In this document: in pieces, positions 1-12,423 of the stretch
Numbering within the stretch: position 1 is the stretch's first letter
How the letters are laid out: each line of letters begins with the position of its first letter
Assembly (NCBI GenBank): GCA_900660155.1
Contig: CABFPE010000354.1
Location: forward strand, 437,163 to 501,162
Origin: Hofstenia miamia
Taxonomy: Eukaryota; Xenacoelomorpha; Acoela; Hofsteniidae
Length of the DNA: 64,000 nt
Direction of reading: 5' to 3'
The notes under the pieces: model-generated
The model's input: only the letters and a program-made list of their open reading frames with translations
Told to the model about the DNA's origin: nothing
Database searches by the model: none
Translations under genes and position numbers: made by a program

Positions 1-30
<30 letters not shown>
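1..30. repeat. (TA)n microsatellite at window edge
   Basis: Pure TA dinucleotide run starting at the first base. The same type recurs through the window, mostly in introns and intergenic DNA. Confidence 0.95.
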
Positions 31-32
<2 letters not shown>

Positions 33-238
33 TTGACCAATTTATGTACGCCATTTTAAAAAGCATTATTCTGTCGTAAATCATATAAAAAATTGGTGAT
101 TGTTCTGCATATTTTAAGAGTTGCCTGTCAATGACAACATAAATTCACAAATGAAACGTACATGACTATATAAATAAGCTAAAGAGAGTCGTTTTAAACC
201 AAAAATACAAATAGTTAAACAACTATTAGTGTTCTTAC

Positions 239-3200
239 ATTTCGCACGTCATTCTCGTGGTAAAAAATATACTCGAAAAGGGTCTTCGCCAAACGTTGTT
301 CAGCTCCATATTTTTGGAAGTTTAATCTGGCAATGTGAATAAATGGTCCATCTGCAGAGGAAACCATTGATGCCTAAATGAATGTACTACATGTAAGTAA
401 TATAGGAAATGTAGATCAAAATAAAGGCTTAGTGTAATGGGAACGACAAAAGCAACATTTATTAGTTGATGCCAATCGCATTTGACGTACAAAATCAGGT
501 TATAATCTACTCAAAGAAAAAACTATTAAATCATATATTTTTAAAAATTTTGTATACTTGGTTGATGTTTATGCATAAATATTTTCGCTCTTAGATGTAC
601 CTTCTTTTGTTGCTAAATGACTACTTGTTTGACCAATGTACGATTTTTGACAATCGTCACACTTTAATTCATTAACGACAGATGAAATCAAGTCTAATTC
701 AAGAGGATCCTTGTTTTTGATTTGAAAATTGGTGTTATAATGGTATTATTTAGATCTTTAAGAATTTTAAGTTTTGATTTTAGGTTTTTTACAGATGGCT
801 TAATACATGGCAATTTCCAATAGATTCTTTCAAGCGCTTGGCTTTTGTTTTCAAAGATGTTGTAAGTGATTGGATTTAAGAAGCATTTGTTTACAACCTC
901 TTTAATGAATTTGTGATTTTAGCAATTCTGCTTTAAATGCTCAAAAAGTAGATCTAATAATTGAGTTATGATTGATGATACATTTATTATTCGATCAGAG
1001 ATATTTTATCGTGTCTTTTTACATCGATCTTCACAATATGACGAAAATTTCGTTGGTAATTGAGTTCTCTTCCATTGTAAATTTGTTTCTTCCATATATA
1101 TATATATTTAAATTTCCAAAAAAATTCTCTGCATTGTTTTGTTCAAAACAATCACAAAAATGTCATTTACATATCAAAAATATGAAATGAATTCGTCACG
1201 AAAACGTAAAAATTTTTTTGGATTTAATACCTACTACATTTAGATAAAATATATATATATATACACACAAATTTGGTGTTAATGATTGTTAGATTGTGAC
1301 ACATGATCACAGGGTATTCATTAAGATAACACAAGATAAGATAAGAAAATCTTTATTAAGAGAAGGTAAAGCATTTGGCTTTGATTGTATTTATTCAAAG
1401 GTCAAAAGCACTTTGAAACATGGTAACCTCAGAGATAATAATGAGGTGAATGTAGAAACAATACAAAAAATTCCAAGACTACAAAAGAAGATGCCTTAGA
1501 ATAAAAATTTGGAATTTATTTTGTTTTTTGCGATGAACGCTATGCAGATAAAAAATGAAATGACTTTTCACAAGTGAATCAATTTTGAAAATGAGGGCAA
1601 TTTATTAAATAATATTGACGGTGGTTTTGAAAGATTTCTTATAATTCCATTAGAGTATAAAACTAAAAATACTTACTGTTCCTAGTCGAACATATCTACC
1701 AGTTGTAGATGATATAGGCCGTGCGGAACGAGCTGTTCTTGCAGTACGCAAAGCCTGCTCCATTGTTGAAGGACGACCAGAATTAGTGCCTGGCCGAGCA
1801 AATCCCGTCTGCAAACGACCAGCTGCTCCGCTTGGTACTACACCTTTGCTAAGCGCACCAACACCTGTCCCAGGGGCTTTCAATGATGTGCCAGGGCCTA
1901 GAATGTCATACATTTATAAAAAAACAGCAAATTCTTTGCAAATTCAATCAAGCAAGTGTTGACTATATCTCATATATAAATTACAAATACAGTGTGGGAC
2001 AGATTAATTCGTCTCTACATAAATTTTTTGTCTTTCCTCCGCTTTCGCAGCAATTGCTACATAGAAAACTTCTGAAAACGCCTAATATTCCAATGTTGTT
2101 CTATTACTACTATGTTCTATTCTACTATGTTATTAATTACATTTTACTCTAAGGCTTCTAAAGTTAAAGCTTTATTCAACTTTACTCCAAACCACCCATT
2201 AATTCGCTAAATGTCATTATGTTTTTCAGGGAAATTATGAAAAATGTTTCAATAGCAATTCGTGAGCTAATTTGGGATAAATTCAATCGTTGAAATTCTT
2301 CGATATCGCAAATAGATCGTGAAGTAGATGTCCCTCGTTCAACTGTTACTTCTTGCTTCTTTCAAAAAACATGGTAACAGCAAGCCCCAAAGGAAAAGAG
2401 GTGGTGCCTATAAAAGCTTAACACCTCCTTTCTCACCTGACCCTTCCCCAATCGAAAACGTGTGGACTATTTTAAAGCAAAAATGTCATACCACTATGAA
2501 AGGCTCCAATCACGAACTTATCCATCGTTGTCAAGAAATTTGCAATGAGGATGATTCCATAAAGAAGCACTGTCAAACTTTAATAGAATCGTTGCCAAAA
2601 AGAAACATAAACTGTATTGAAACTCGTGGAGGACCAATTAACTGTGCATTTATATAATGCTAATTATTGTTGGCTAACAGCTCATTGAAGCAAAGTGACG
2701 AATTAATTTGTCCGCACTAACAAAACAAAAAATACATGCAGTTCCAAAATTTTATAGTAAATTTGTATTAATTTTTTAAGAATTAGCCTTGAATTAAGGT
2801 GTACGAACTTGAATACTTAAAGTATTAAAACTTTAGAAATAATGAGATTTTTCTAGGATGACGAATTAATCTGCCCGACACTGTAAATGTTAAGCTTTTT
2901 CATTAAAAAAGGTGATACAAAAGTTTGTTTCGTTTTTATAATTGATCTCTATGCCGCTTGTTGGAGATTCTGAGAAAAGCAACAATCTGTTAGAATTCAA
3001 CTTGCAGCATATAAAAATGTTTTGGACGCTCAGCAAGAAACTAAAGCAAGAAATAATGTTTCAAACTAACCAAAAATATGGATAGCTGAACCAATTGAAT
3101 AACAAAATCAAACTAATACTCTTCTCAAAGTTGTACGTAGAGCTCTGAAAAGACATAAACTTACCAAGCAAGACTTGTTTGAATCCTTAGTCAACTCCTT

Positions 3201-4451
3201 GCCAGATCGACTTGAAATGATTCGACAAAATGGTGGCAAACCTTTAGACTATTAATACAGTGTAATTACACTGTTTTTAATTGTTCTAGATAGTATATTG
3301 TCAATGTAGTTGTTTAATTATAACCTATCATCAAAACCGGAACAGACTTTTGTAACAACCTGTCCGGGTATATTTACTATTGTTCCCTCCTGTAAAATAG
3401 CGCCCTCTAGTCAGACACTTGATTATTTAGTGTTACGTTGAAATGCTATTACAGTTTTTTCGAACAATTTAATTACATAAAATTAACGAGAGTAAATTCC
3501 TACACAGCATTAAATTTCTTAAGAAACATCCGTTTGGAAGAACAAAAATCCATTTAAATTGTACTTAATGTTGGATTGTTCTTATTAAATCCGCTCAAAA
3601 ACAAAATTTTCAAGTTAGCTAAAATCTCTTTGAATACGATTCAAGTAATAATATAGCTAAACATGCAAAAATTGAAGTTGTCTCTAAATTTAAATGATAG
3701 TAGGTCTACAAATTAAGATCGAACAATAACTGTTCAAAATCGCAATAGAAATAAGTTCTCTAATTGCCGCTCCACTCGCTCTGATGATGTTTTCACATTC
3801 TCCATTCGTCGTCTCAAGAAACATCGCACCCTTCACTCGTTTTTCAATCGTGCTTGTACTGCTGCTAATTACATCTTGACTCTCAAGCCTCCAACAGCGA
3901 TTGATTTCTTTTCCCCGCCACCGAGCTTCAAGAAATCTTTGATGGTTTTCCTCTTTGCTGAGCCCTTCTCCAACTTCGCCTACTCTTCCATTTGCTTATA
4001 TTTCATCTCCTGTGACTGTCCTCGCTGCCGTAAAACCTGACTTGTTTTTTATTTTTTTGTAGTGTATGCCTTCAGCGGCTAAATAAAGTCATTTATTATT
4101 ATTACTATTATTAAACACAAAAATTTAAAAAGTTTCGTATGCAGGTATAACTAACATACGTGCAACTGTTGCAATAGCATTGTCATCCAGCAAAGCCTCG
4201 GCGATACCTTCATCTTCCACTTCAGTTTCATCAATGTATACTTGCTCTGTAAGTGCCCGGGTTTTTAAAGACCAAACAGCCTAAAAAAATTTAAAAAATA
4301 TTTTTAAATTTAAACATGCCTGATCGTAAGGAGTTTTATCCAAAATGACAGTGCAGGCGTCACAGCATTCGGCAAACTGTCGTTTTCTGTATTTTAGAAG
4401 AGCATAGTAGTATGGATCCACAGCATCAAATGGACATTCTCCAACAGCCAT
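239..4451 (-). CDS. TTC8: TTC8 / BBS8, N-terminal four exons (3' part beyond window)
   Basis: BBS8 is a tetratricopeptide subunit of the BBSome, the coat that moves membrane proteins into and out of cilia. Exons on the minus strand are 4451-4320 (ATG at 4451), 4280-4160, 1897-1677 and 373-239, and all phases join. Exon 1 ends in KTPYDQ and exon 2 opens AVWSLKTRALTEQVYIDE, the conserved first TPR of the family. Exon 3 carries the family's basic linker (PGTSLKAPGTG, GRPSTMEQALRTARTARSA, GRYVRLGT). Exon 4 reads SADGPFIHIARLNFQKYG then LFEYIFYHENDVRN, the start of the TPR superhelix. The intron between exons 1 and 2 is only 39 bases and starts GC, not GT. Intron 2 holds Tc1 and LINE relics. Later TPR exons must lie left of base 1. 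Identification rests on recalled vertebrate TTC8 sequence and matches over all four exons. Confidence 0.93.
972..1650. other. TTC8 intron 3, no further gene seen
   Basis: AT-rich intron between TTC8 exons 3 and 4 (374-1676). It contains short open frames on the plus strand (972-1190, 1296-1499) without a recognisable domain and a short (TA)n near 1250. I see no gene in it. Confidence 0.6.
1990..2883 (+). mobile_element. Tc1-like DNA transposon, internally deleted copy
   Basis: Terminal inverted repeats begin CAGTGTGGGACAGATTAATT on the left and, read inward from the right, CAGTGTCGGGCAGATTAATT (22 of 24 positions agree). TA dinucleotides flank both ends (1988-1989, 2884-2885). An inner copy of the terminal motif lies near 2695-2716, giving an IR/DR arrangement on the right. 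Coding remains are an N-terminal helix-turn-helix (ISQIDREVDVPRSTVT, about 2290-2345) joined almost directly to the C-terminal catalytic block (SPDPSPIENVW, then LIESLPKRN). The middle of the transposase is missing, so this copy is non-autonomous. It sits in TTC8 intron 2. Confidence 0.85.
2940..3274 (+). pseudogene. second Tc1-like transposase relic, C-terminal end
   Basis: Read in short pieces on the plus strand, the last part gives KLTKQDLFESLVNSLPDRL then MIRQNGGKPLDY and a stop. This matches the usual C-terminus of Tc1 transposases (LV-SMP-R---VI-A-GG-T-Y). It is followed at once by the perfect palindrome ACAGTGTAATTACACTGT (3257-3274), probably what remains of the element's terminus. 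There are multiple breaks and no intact catalytic triad. Confidence 0.6.
3750..4115 (+). mobile_element. LINE 3' end with (ATT)n tail
   Basis: An open frame ends KKSLMVFLFAEPFSNFAYS then ICLYFISCDCPRCRKT and a stop at about 4040. It is followed by AATAAAGTCATTTATTATTA and an ATT/TTA repeat tail. The same tail style (AAATAAGTCTATTTATTATT) closes another LINE fragment at about 50960. The first contig-overlap copy begins inside this element at 3902. Confidence 0.6.
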
Positions 4452-6416
4452 GTCCAACTGAAATCTAAATCAAGCGTAGAAAAGCTGACAGCAAACATTA
4501 ATATAAATGATCTATAAAGGATTATCAATTGAAAGAAAATCAATTGCAAATTGGATGATGGCAAAATTCAGCGCATTTGTTTTGTATTTTACAAAATGCA
4601 TAGATCTCAGCATTTGCAAATATCTTATAATTACGTGAGGAGAGATTTCTCTAATGCCGCATCTATTAAGCCCTAAAAATATTCTCTAAATATCTCATAC
4701 CTAGATAAAGAGGTTACATTTCTAACTTTATTGCACCACTCTGAAATCAAGTGAAAAACAACCCGTTGGGAGAAAGTGCAGAATTAAACAATAACTTTGG
4801 CAAAAAATGAATTTGAAGTTGCTGATACAAAAAGATTATTTAGTTCCGTTGTTATCTACAATAGAATATAATTTTTTTTATAAAAGTAGGAAAACAGTTT
4901 GTATATTAAAGGGTGACAGATATACTTTTCTTTCTAAGAAGCAAAAAACCTTACCCACATGACGTATGAACTATAATAACTTGAAGAAATACTATACTAT
5001 CTAATCACTTAACATCCATTCAATTATTGGGATATATTATCTAGAGAGCATGATCATTATATGAATTTTTAGAAAATCTTAAGTATATGTATAATTAAAT
5101 TTCTACTATTTCTCTTCCATACGCCTGCATGTACAAATGTGCACTCCAATTAAAAAGCAATTTCTCTTAAATCGACATTTTGGATCTTTAATTAGTTAAT
5201 CATAAAAATAAGGCGGGATCTTTCAGAATCCGAGCAGAGAAAAACTAATCTTTCTGGATAACTGAGTACACACAGTATCAAAAGTTATCAAATTTCATAC
5301 AGATACGTCTTCTATCGCAGTTCTACAATTATTAACTGCTAAAAATAAAAAACTACGTTCACATATTAATGATGTAAATCCAAAAATCATATATAATAGG
5401 CAACATAAATGTGAATTTTTTGTTTAATACAGTTTATACATGTATATTTGTGGCGAAAAATGCAACAATATATGATAAGATAAAGCAAAAGTGATAAATC
5501 GCATGTACAATATTGTATTCAGAAATTCAGCAAAAGTTAAAATAATGTATTAAAAATAATAATGTATTAGTATCACAAATTATAAATTTAAAATATAAAA
5601 TCACAAAATTAGTAATAATGATGACAATGGTTAGAATTATCACTTCTCAAAAGTTATCTAGCGCGTAAAATATTAAATATTTAAAAATTTATGTCCTAAT
5701 TTAAAAGCTCCAATGCGGTACATAATGACGCATTTAACTCGAAAGACTCAAAAACAACGAGAAGTGGTAAACTATTAAGGTCTTGAATAAAAAATATTTT
5801 TCGTAGATAAATCATCAATAGGCTTCGTGGGATCCTCAGTTAGTTCCGTTTCGATGGCACCTGTTTTCGATAAAACCCACTCCAATTGTGATATTGTCAT
5901 TCGAGTAGTTCCAATATCGACTTCTCCTATTAGCTTCGACATCATTTTGCCGGCTTTATATACGAAGATAGTGGGAAGATTGTGATCGGGATAGTTTGGT
6001 ATGCATGTATTAGCAATTGCCTATAAAAAATTCAAGAATAATTAAAGGGCCTTCGTTAAGAGTACAAGATAATGTTTTACTTAAAATTAAGAATTTGAAA
6101 TTTTGAATAAATTATTTATAGTCACTCTCAGTCAAATAAAATTCCAATTTGACACAATAAATTTTCAAATCACCTAGCAAACGTCACATTTTTATAAAAC
6201 AATTATTTTACCGAGAAATAAATACGCTCCTTCAGCTAAAATTAATATTGAAATTACTATATAGAAAATATTTGATTCAGATAGATGAAAAATGAATAGT
6301 AACTCAATTTGTAGCAGTCTGGCACTATTTTTAGCTATGCATATGCTTAAACTTGAAACATGTTGTTTAGTTGAATATTTATTCACGCAAAACAACAAGC
6401 AGGTACATTCACCGTT
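3902..6416. repeat. 2,515-base block, copy A (probable unmerged contig overlap)
   Basis: Every stretch I compared with 6418-8932 is identical, at a constant offset of 2,516. It contains the LINE tail, TTC8 exons 1 and 2, the intergenic spacer and PDCL3 exon 3. See copy B and the N at 6417. Confidence 0.9.
5775..6020 (-). CDS. PDCL3: PDCL3 last exon, copy in block A (likely assembly duplicate)
   Basis: Same exon as 8291-8536: AIANTCIPNYPDHNLPTIFV, then DIGTTRMTISQLEWVLSKTG and a TAA stop at 5777-5775. The acceptor is TATAG before GCA. The other PDCL3 exons exist only to the right of copy B, so this copy has no upstream partner of its own. It should vanish when the duplicated block is collapsed. 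Confidence 0.85.
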   Translation of the reverse strand, partial: AIANTCIPNYPDHNLPTIFVYKAGKMMSKLIGEVDIGTTRMTISQLEWVLSKTGAIETELTEDPTKPIDDLSTKNIFYSRP

Positions 6417-6417
6417 N
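6417..6417. other. single-N contig join
   Basis: One N separates the two copies of the 2,515-base block. Copy A ends CATTCACCGTT just before it, and copy B starts TGATTTCTTTTCC just after it. Confidence 0.95.
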
Positions 6418-8932
6418 TGATTTCTTTTCCCCGCCACCGAGCTTCAAGAAATCTTTGATGGTTTTCCTCTTTGCTGAGCCCTTCTCCAACTTCGCCTACT
6501 CTTCCATTTGCTTATATTTCATCTCCTGTGACTGTCCTCGCTGCCGTAAAACCTGACTTGTTTTTTATTTTTTTGTAGTGTATGCCTTCAGCGGCTAAAT
6601 AAAGTCATTTATTATTATTACTATTATTAAACACAAAAATTTAAAAAGTTTCGTATGCAGGTATAACTAACATACGTGCAACTGTTGCAATAGCATTGTC
6701 ATCCAGCAAAGCCTCGGCGATACCTTCATCTTCCACTTCAGTTTCATCAATGTATACTTGCTCTGTAAGTGCCCGGGTTTTTAAAGACCAAACAGCCTAA
6801 AAAAATTTAAAAAATATTTTTAAATTTAAACATGCCTGATCGTAAGGAGTTTTATCCAAAATGACAGTGCAGGCGTCACAGCATTCGGCAAACTGTCGTT
6901 TTCTGTATTTTAGAAGAGCATAGTAGTATGGATCCACAGCATCAAATGGACATTCTCCAACAGCCATGTCCAACTGAAATCTAAATCAAGCGTAGAAAAG
7001 CTGACAGCAAACATTAATATAAATGATCTATAAAGGATTATCAATTGAAAGAAAATCAATTGCAAATTGGATGATGGCAAAATTCAGCGCATTTGTTTTG
7101 TATTTTACAAAATGCATAGATCTCAGCATTTGCAAATATCTTATAATTACGTGAGGAGAGATTTCTCTAATGCCGCATCTATTAAGCCCTAAAAATATTC
7201 TCTAAATATCTCATACCTAGATAAAGAGGTTACATTTCTAACTTTATTGCACCACTCTGAAATCAAGTGAAAAACAACCCGTTGGGAGAAAGTGCAGAAT
7301 TAAACAATAACTTTGGCAAAAAATGAATTTGAAGTTGCTGATACAAAAAGATTATTTAGTTCCGTTGTTATCTACAATAGAATATAATTTTTTTTATAAA
7401 AGTAGGAAAACAGTTTGTATATTAAAGGGTGACAGATATACTTTTCTTTCTAAGAAGCAAAAAACCTTACCCACATGACGTATGAACTATAATAACTTGA
7501 AGAAATACTATACTATCTAATCACTTAACATCCATTCAATTATTGGGATATATTATCTAGAGAGCATGATCATTATATGAATTTTTAGAAAATCTTAAGT
7601 ATATGTATAATTAAATTTCTACTATTTCTCTTCCATACGCCTGCATGTACAAATGTGCACTCCAATTAAAAAGCAATTTCTCTTAAATCGACATTTTGGA
7701 TCTTTAATTAGTTAATCATAAAAATAAGGCGGGATCTTTCAGAATCCGAGCAGAGAAAAACTAATCTTTCTGGATAACTGAGTACACACAGTATCAAAAG
7801 TTATCAAATTTCATACAGATACGTCTTCTATCGCAGTTCTACAATTATTAACTGCTAAAAATAAAAAACTACGTTCACATATTAATGATGTAAATCCAAA
7901 AATCATATATAATAGGCAACATAAATGTGAATTTTTTGTTTAATACAGTTTATACATGTATATTTGTGGCGAAAAATGCAACAATATATGATAAGATAAA
8001 GCAAAAGTGATAAATCGCATGTACAATATTGTATTCAGAAATTCAGCAAAAGTTAAAATAATGTATTAAAAATAATAATGTATTAGTATCACAAATTATA
8101 AATTTAAAATATAAAATCACAAAATTAGTAATAATGATGACAATGGTTAGAATTATCACTTCTCAAAAGTTATCTAGCGCGTAAAATATTAAATATTTAA
8201 AAATTTATGTCCTAATTTAAAAGCTCCAATGCGGTACATAATGACGCATTTAACTCGAAAGACTCAAAAACAACGAGAAGTGGTAAACTATTAAGGTCTT
8301 GAATAAAAAATATTTTTCGTAGATAAATCATCAATAGGCTTCGTGGGATCCTCAGTTAGTTCCGTTTCGATGGCACCTGTTTTCGATAAAACCCACTCCA
8401 ATTGTGATATTGTCATTCGAGTAGTTCCAATATCGACTTCTCCTATTAGCTTCGACATCATTTTGCCGGCTTTATATACGAAGATAGTGGGAAGATTGTG
8501 ATCGGGATAGTTTGGTATGCATGTATTAGCAATTGCCTATAAAAAATTCAAGAATAATTAAAGGGCCTTCGTTAAGAGTACAAGATAATGTTTTACTTAA
8601 AATTAAGAATTTGAAATTTTGAATAAATTATTTATAGTCACTCTCAGTCAAATAAAATTCCAATTTGACACAATAAATTTTCAAATCACCTAGCAAACGT
8701 CACATTTTTATAAAACAATTATTTTACCGAGAAATAAATACGCTCCTTCAGCTAAAATTAATATTGAAATTACTATATAGAAAATATTTGATTCAGATAG
8801 ATGAAAAATGAATAGTAACTCAATTTGTAGCAGTCTGGCACTATTTTTAGCTATGCATATGCTTAAACTTGAAACATGTTGTTTAGTTGAATATTTATTC
8901 ACGCAAAACAACAAGCAGGTACATTCACCGTT
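6418..8932. repeat. 2,515-base block, copy B
   Basis: Repeat of 3902-6416. It starts inside the LINE 3' region and ends at 8932, after which unique sequence continues (AATAAATTTGC). The left boundary inside a dispersed repeat is typical of a contig end. Confidence 0.9.
6676..6967 (-). CDS. TTC8: TTC8 exons 1-2, copy in block B (likely assembly duplicate)
   Basis: Exon 1 (6967-6836) and exon 2 (6796-6676) match those at 4451-4160 base for base where compared, including the 39-base GC-AG intron. No TTC8 exon 3 lies between here and copy A, so these exons have no continuation of their own. This supports collapse of the two blocks. Confidence 0.85.
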
Positions 8933-11740
8933 AATAAATTTGCAATTAGTTTCACCTAAACATGATGTTTTCTTTTAAAATGAACAATGCTAAAACAACT
9001 CAAATCGTGAAAAATTTGAAAATGAAAATACATCTCTTTGTATCTTCCGTTTTTAAGTAGTGCCTTTGTAATGTCTTCTGTCAAATAATTCTTAAGTGAA
9101 AACTACTGTCAGTGGTAATTGTTATGATGACCGTTATCTTGATGAAATATTGTGTATATGATTTAGTCATAATGATTCACTGTTAACATTATATCAAATA
9201 TGCAAACCAAAAACTCCAATTAAAACATTAAATTTGGGCAATAGACAAAGAATGCGTATTTCATGATATTTATCTGTGACTTTTCTAGAGAATTTTTTGT
9301 CATATCTTAGATATTGAATACTTAGGTGCCAATTAAAGTTTTAATATAAAATTATCATTAATTTTTGAAATATTAATATGTTCTCATTGTGAATATTGGG
9401 AGGGAGCAGTGCGATTTCCTACTGTTCTTCACACTAATTATTTCGGCTCGCAAAATGTGTACTTGAAATCAAACCTACACTCATTCAGTATGACAAAGAA
9501 TTAATCATTACGATCTAGTATTTTTGGGAAAAATCTTTCATGGGCTCCAATGATTCGTGGCTGTAATTGAAAACAACTCATTTCTAAACAAACTGAATTC
9601 TGGAAGAGCAATTCTCGAAAACTCTTATAAACTTGTTTTGGCAGATGCGGAGAGGTCATTTTCTAGATACAAGCTAATATTGCGAGATAATCGGTCGGTT
9701 ATACCTTCGAAAACTAATAATTGTAATGTAGCTGAAAAATAAATGCATATTTAAGCCTAGTTTTTAATGTCTATATTGGCACCCTTAGGATTAGTTATGA
9801 AAAAAGAATGGATGAATAAAAAGATGTTGAATGCGAAAAAGAGAAATTTGTGGAAATTCACTCTGAATCCATTAATGAGGAATGCCAATTTAAAACAAGA
9901 AAAGTCATTAATAAGACTCTACCCACGTGGAAGCGAAGTGAACAAGCTTTTAAATGTTGAAGAACAAATTTGCAAAGAAGAAAATTCAGAATAAATTTGG
10001 AAGTTGCGAAATCTTTTCGCAATTTTAATCAAAAGAATTTTTATCACCTGCTTGTGAGGAAAGAACGAACACAATTTCAAAATGGAGGTTGTTATATTGA
10101 AGCGGTTAATTCGTCAACTTCCTAAGACAAATTTTGTATATACATATACATACGCACATATTCACATATTCCATATGTGGAGCGTGCACAAAGTGCCGAC
10201 GAAAACTCGGTTGAATAACGTAGATTTGTTTGTTTTTGTCGTTTAGTTCTCAATAAAATTGCCTTCTTCAAAATCGTATGTTATTTTAAATTTTAAGCAT
10301 CTTCAATTGTATACAACTCCAGGGTAAATGTACCAATCAAGCTGAAATTTGCACATGTAGCTCTATAGTTGTAATCATACGATGGTGAAGTTTCAAGTCA
10401 TTTGGATTATTCACTTAAAATTCAGAGATAAATTCTCGTTACTTTCGGAACAACCTTTGTACTAAAACTAAAAAATATACTCTGCATTAGTTTCACATTA
10501 CTTCTTACAACAGGAGCCAAGAAACCTTTGAATCATCAAACGCATTAAACAAACCGTGTTGAATATTACGTAAATAGACGTTCACTTTTTTTCAAATTCC
10601 TATTGAACAGCTGTTTTTAACGAAAGAAGACCGTATCAATTGCAAAATATAATTTTAAAAGTGTTGTGAAATATTTGGGTGGATTTTTTCATTTTTCCTG
10701 TGAACAACTCTGATCTCGGGCGAAAATCAGAGGCTGTCAACTGCATTTGCAAATGCCGACATGACAAACTTAAATAGATTCTTAAAGCAATTGTTACACA
10801 CTAAAAAAGTCATGATAAGAAATTTCGTGCAGCATTTCAAAGTAGCTTTCTAAATAACAATTTTGTTATATTAAGAAACCAAACTTTCATGAAAAACTGA
10901 TTTAGAAATGGATGATACATATTTATTTCGTTGATGTACAAAAGCTCATTCCCAGGCATTGAGGCACGTTACCAGGCTGTGATAATCGTGCCGTTCTCTT
11001 ACGAGCATCCCTGATCTCTACTTGGAAAGCAATAAGCAGTTAACTTTGTAAATTAGCGTGAATGACTTTCCATACATATTATATATATATATATATATAT
11101 ATATNNNNNNNNNNNNNNNNNNNNNNNNNNNNNNNNNNNNNNNNNNNNNNNNNNNNNNNNNNNNNNNNNNNNNNNNNNNNNNNNNNNNNNNNNNNNNNNN
11201 NNNNNNNNNNNNNNNNNNTTATATATATATATATATATTCAAAATATGTCACAAACCTTTAGAAATTTCGTATGAGGAAATCTGCGAACTAAATCATTAA
11301 GATGATTATTGATGACATTACACAACATAACACCAGGCCTATATAGATGAAGCACCACCCAAATATCTTCGCCTGCATTGTTAACTTCTTGCACCCAATC
11401 TTCACCTCGTATATCTTTAACACTAGAAAAGTATGGTCTTTGAGATTGTTGTTTCATTTCAAGAAGCCGTTGACGACGATAAGCTTCGAATACACGCTCA
11501 TCTTCTTCGTCGAGATCATCCTAAATGAAGTGATTACATATAAAAGTGACAAGCACGCACCTCAATTTCATTGAGTTCTGAAAGGGACATGTCCTCCATT
11601 TTTGGACCCTCAGTTTTATTTTTCACGGTTTCTTCAATCATTGCAGCAATCTCATCTTCATTTATTTCAGGCTCTTTTGGAGGTAAGATGCCCTTGGCAC
11701 GTAAAATGTCGTTCCACTCAGTATCTGCATTTGGGTCCAT
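8291..11740 (-). CDS. PDCL3: PDCL3, phosducin-like protein 3
   Basis: PDCL3 (viral IAP-associated factor family) is a cytosolic co-chaperone with a thioredoxin fold that binds the CCT/TRiC chaperonin. Exon 1 is 11740-11561 (MDPNADTEWNDILRAKGILP, the conserved start). Exon 2 is 11520-11257 (DDLDEEDERVFEAYRRQRLL, then VQEVNNAGEDIWVVLHLYRP). Exon 3 is 8536-8291 (AIANTCIPNYPDHNLPTIFV to a TAA stop). All junctions are in phase and give 229 residues, close to the roughly 239 of vertebrate PDCL3. Intron 1 is 40 bases. Intron 2 holds the 114-N gap, a (TA)n tract and a hAT relic. It lies head-to-tail upstream of TTC8, about 1.3 kb apart after collapse of the duplicate block. Exon 1 keeps the family's acidic helix; the C-terminal tail is a little shorter than in vertebrates. 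Confidence 0.94.
9557..9742 (+). pseudogene. hAT transposase C-terminal relic
   Basis: A short open frame contains ADAERSFSRYKLILRDNR, the start of the hAT-family dimerisation block (AERSFS--K-I----R). Nothing upstream encodes a full transposase, and the frame stops soon after. It lies inside PDCL3 intron 2, antisense to the gene. Confidence 0.55.
9995..11080. other. PDCL3 intron 2 / no gene seen
   Basis: AT-rich intronic sequence with no open frame I can support and no clear repeat ends. A loose run of TACATA-like repeats lies at 10135-10170. Confidence 0.5.
11105..11218. other. assembly gap (114 N) in a (TA)n tract
   Basis: The N run is bordered on both sides by TA repeats (about 11079-11104 and 11219-11238), so the gap marks an unresolved microsatellite. 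It lies inside PDCL3 intron 2, about 40 bases from the exon 2 donor. Confidence 0.97.
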
Positions 11741-12423
11741 AATACTATTTCTTAGAACTTAAATAACAAATTCAAAATAAGAGAATGAAATAATAATGAA
11801 AAATAGTACAACTACGATTAACATAATTAACGCAAACCTGTGATTTCCTAAATCTCGCTATTACTCATGTTTATGGCTCTGATAAAACTGCCTATAAAAA
11901 TAAGTCAAAACGCATTAAAATTGAGAGAATAAATATCAATGACAATTATTTTCTATTTTTTCAGCAAATTCAAATCATTATTCAATGAAATTATCATATG
12001 ATATTTTAAATGAAGCATCAAAAATTTTTTGACGGTGTGGCGAAAGACTATAAGTGAGATTCGAAAAGTCTAACTCGACATCGGCACTAACGATAGGATG
12101 AAAATTGGTCGCCATGACGCTCTCAGGAAGGCTGAATGTTGAAAATCACTTCTATTCGGAATACCAGCAATTTCCAGAACATTATTGAGATTTGGATTCT
12201 TAGATATATTGTAGTTTAACCTTGTTTTATACGGTTCCAGTGCCAAGTTGCCAATCTCTGTGTTTTGAAGTTTTCAATAGTTAATGCAAGAAGATGAAAA
12301 CTTTCAGCAACAAATTGCAAGACATTTCAATAAATTTATTTTTGCAATAAAAACGAATTGTTGGTGTCATTAACGAAAATTTTTGTATAAAGGATATAAA
12401 GAAATCTGCAAATTAATTCTCGT

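Noticed and set aside
972-1499. Two small plus-strand open frames
   Set aside because: They lie in a TTC8 intron, are biased in composition and have no recognisable domain or splice signals.
3902-8932. True tandem duplication giving two TTC8 and two PDCL3 partial genes
   Set aside because: No differences seen between copies, an N exactly at the junction, and each extra exon set lacks its partners. An unmerged overlap explains all of this better.
11347-11762. Plus-strand open frames over PDCL3 exons
   Set aside because: They are antisense shadows of strongly conserved PDCL3 coding sequence.
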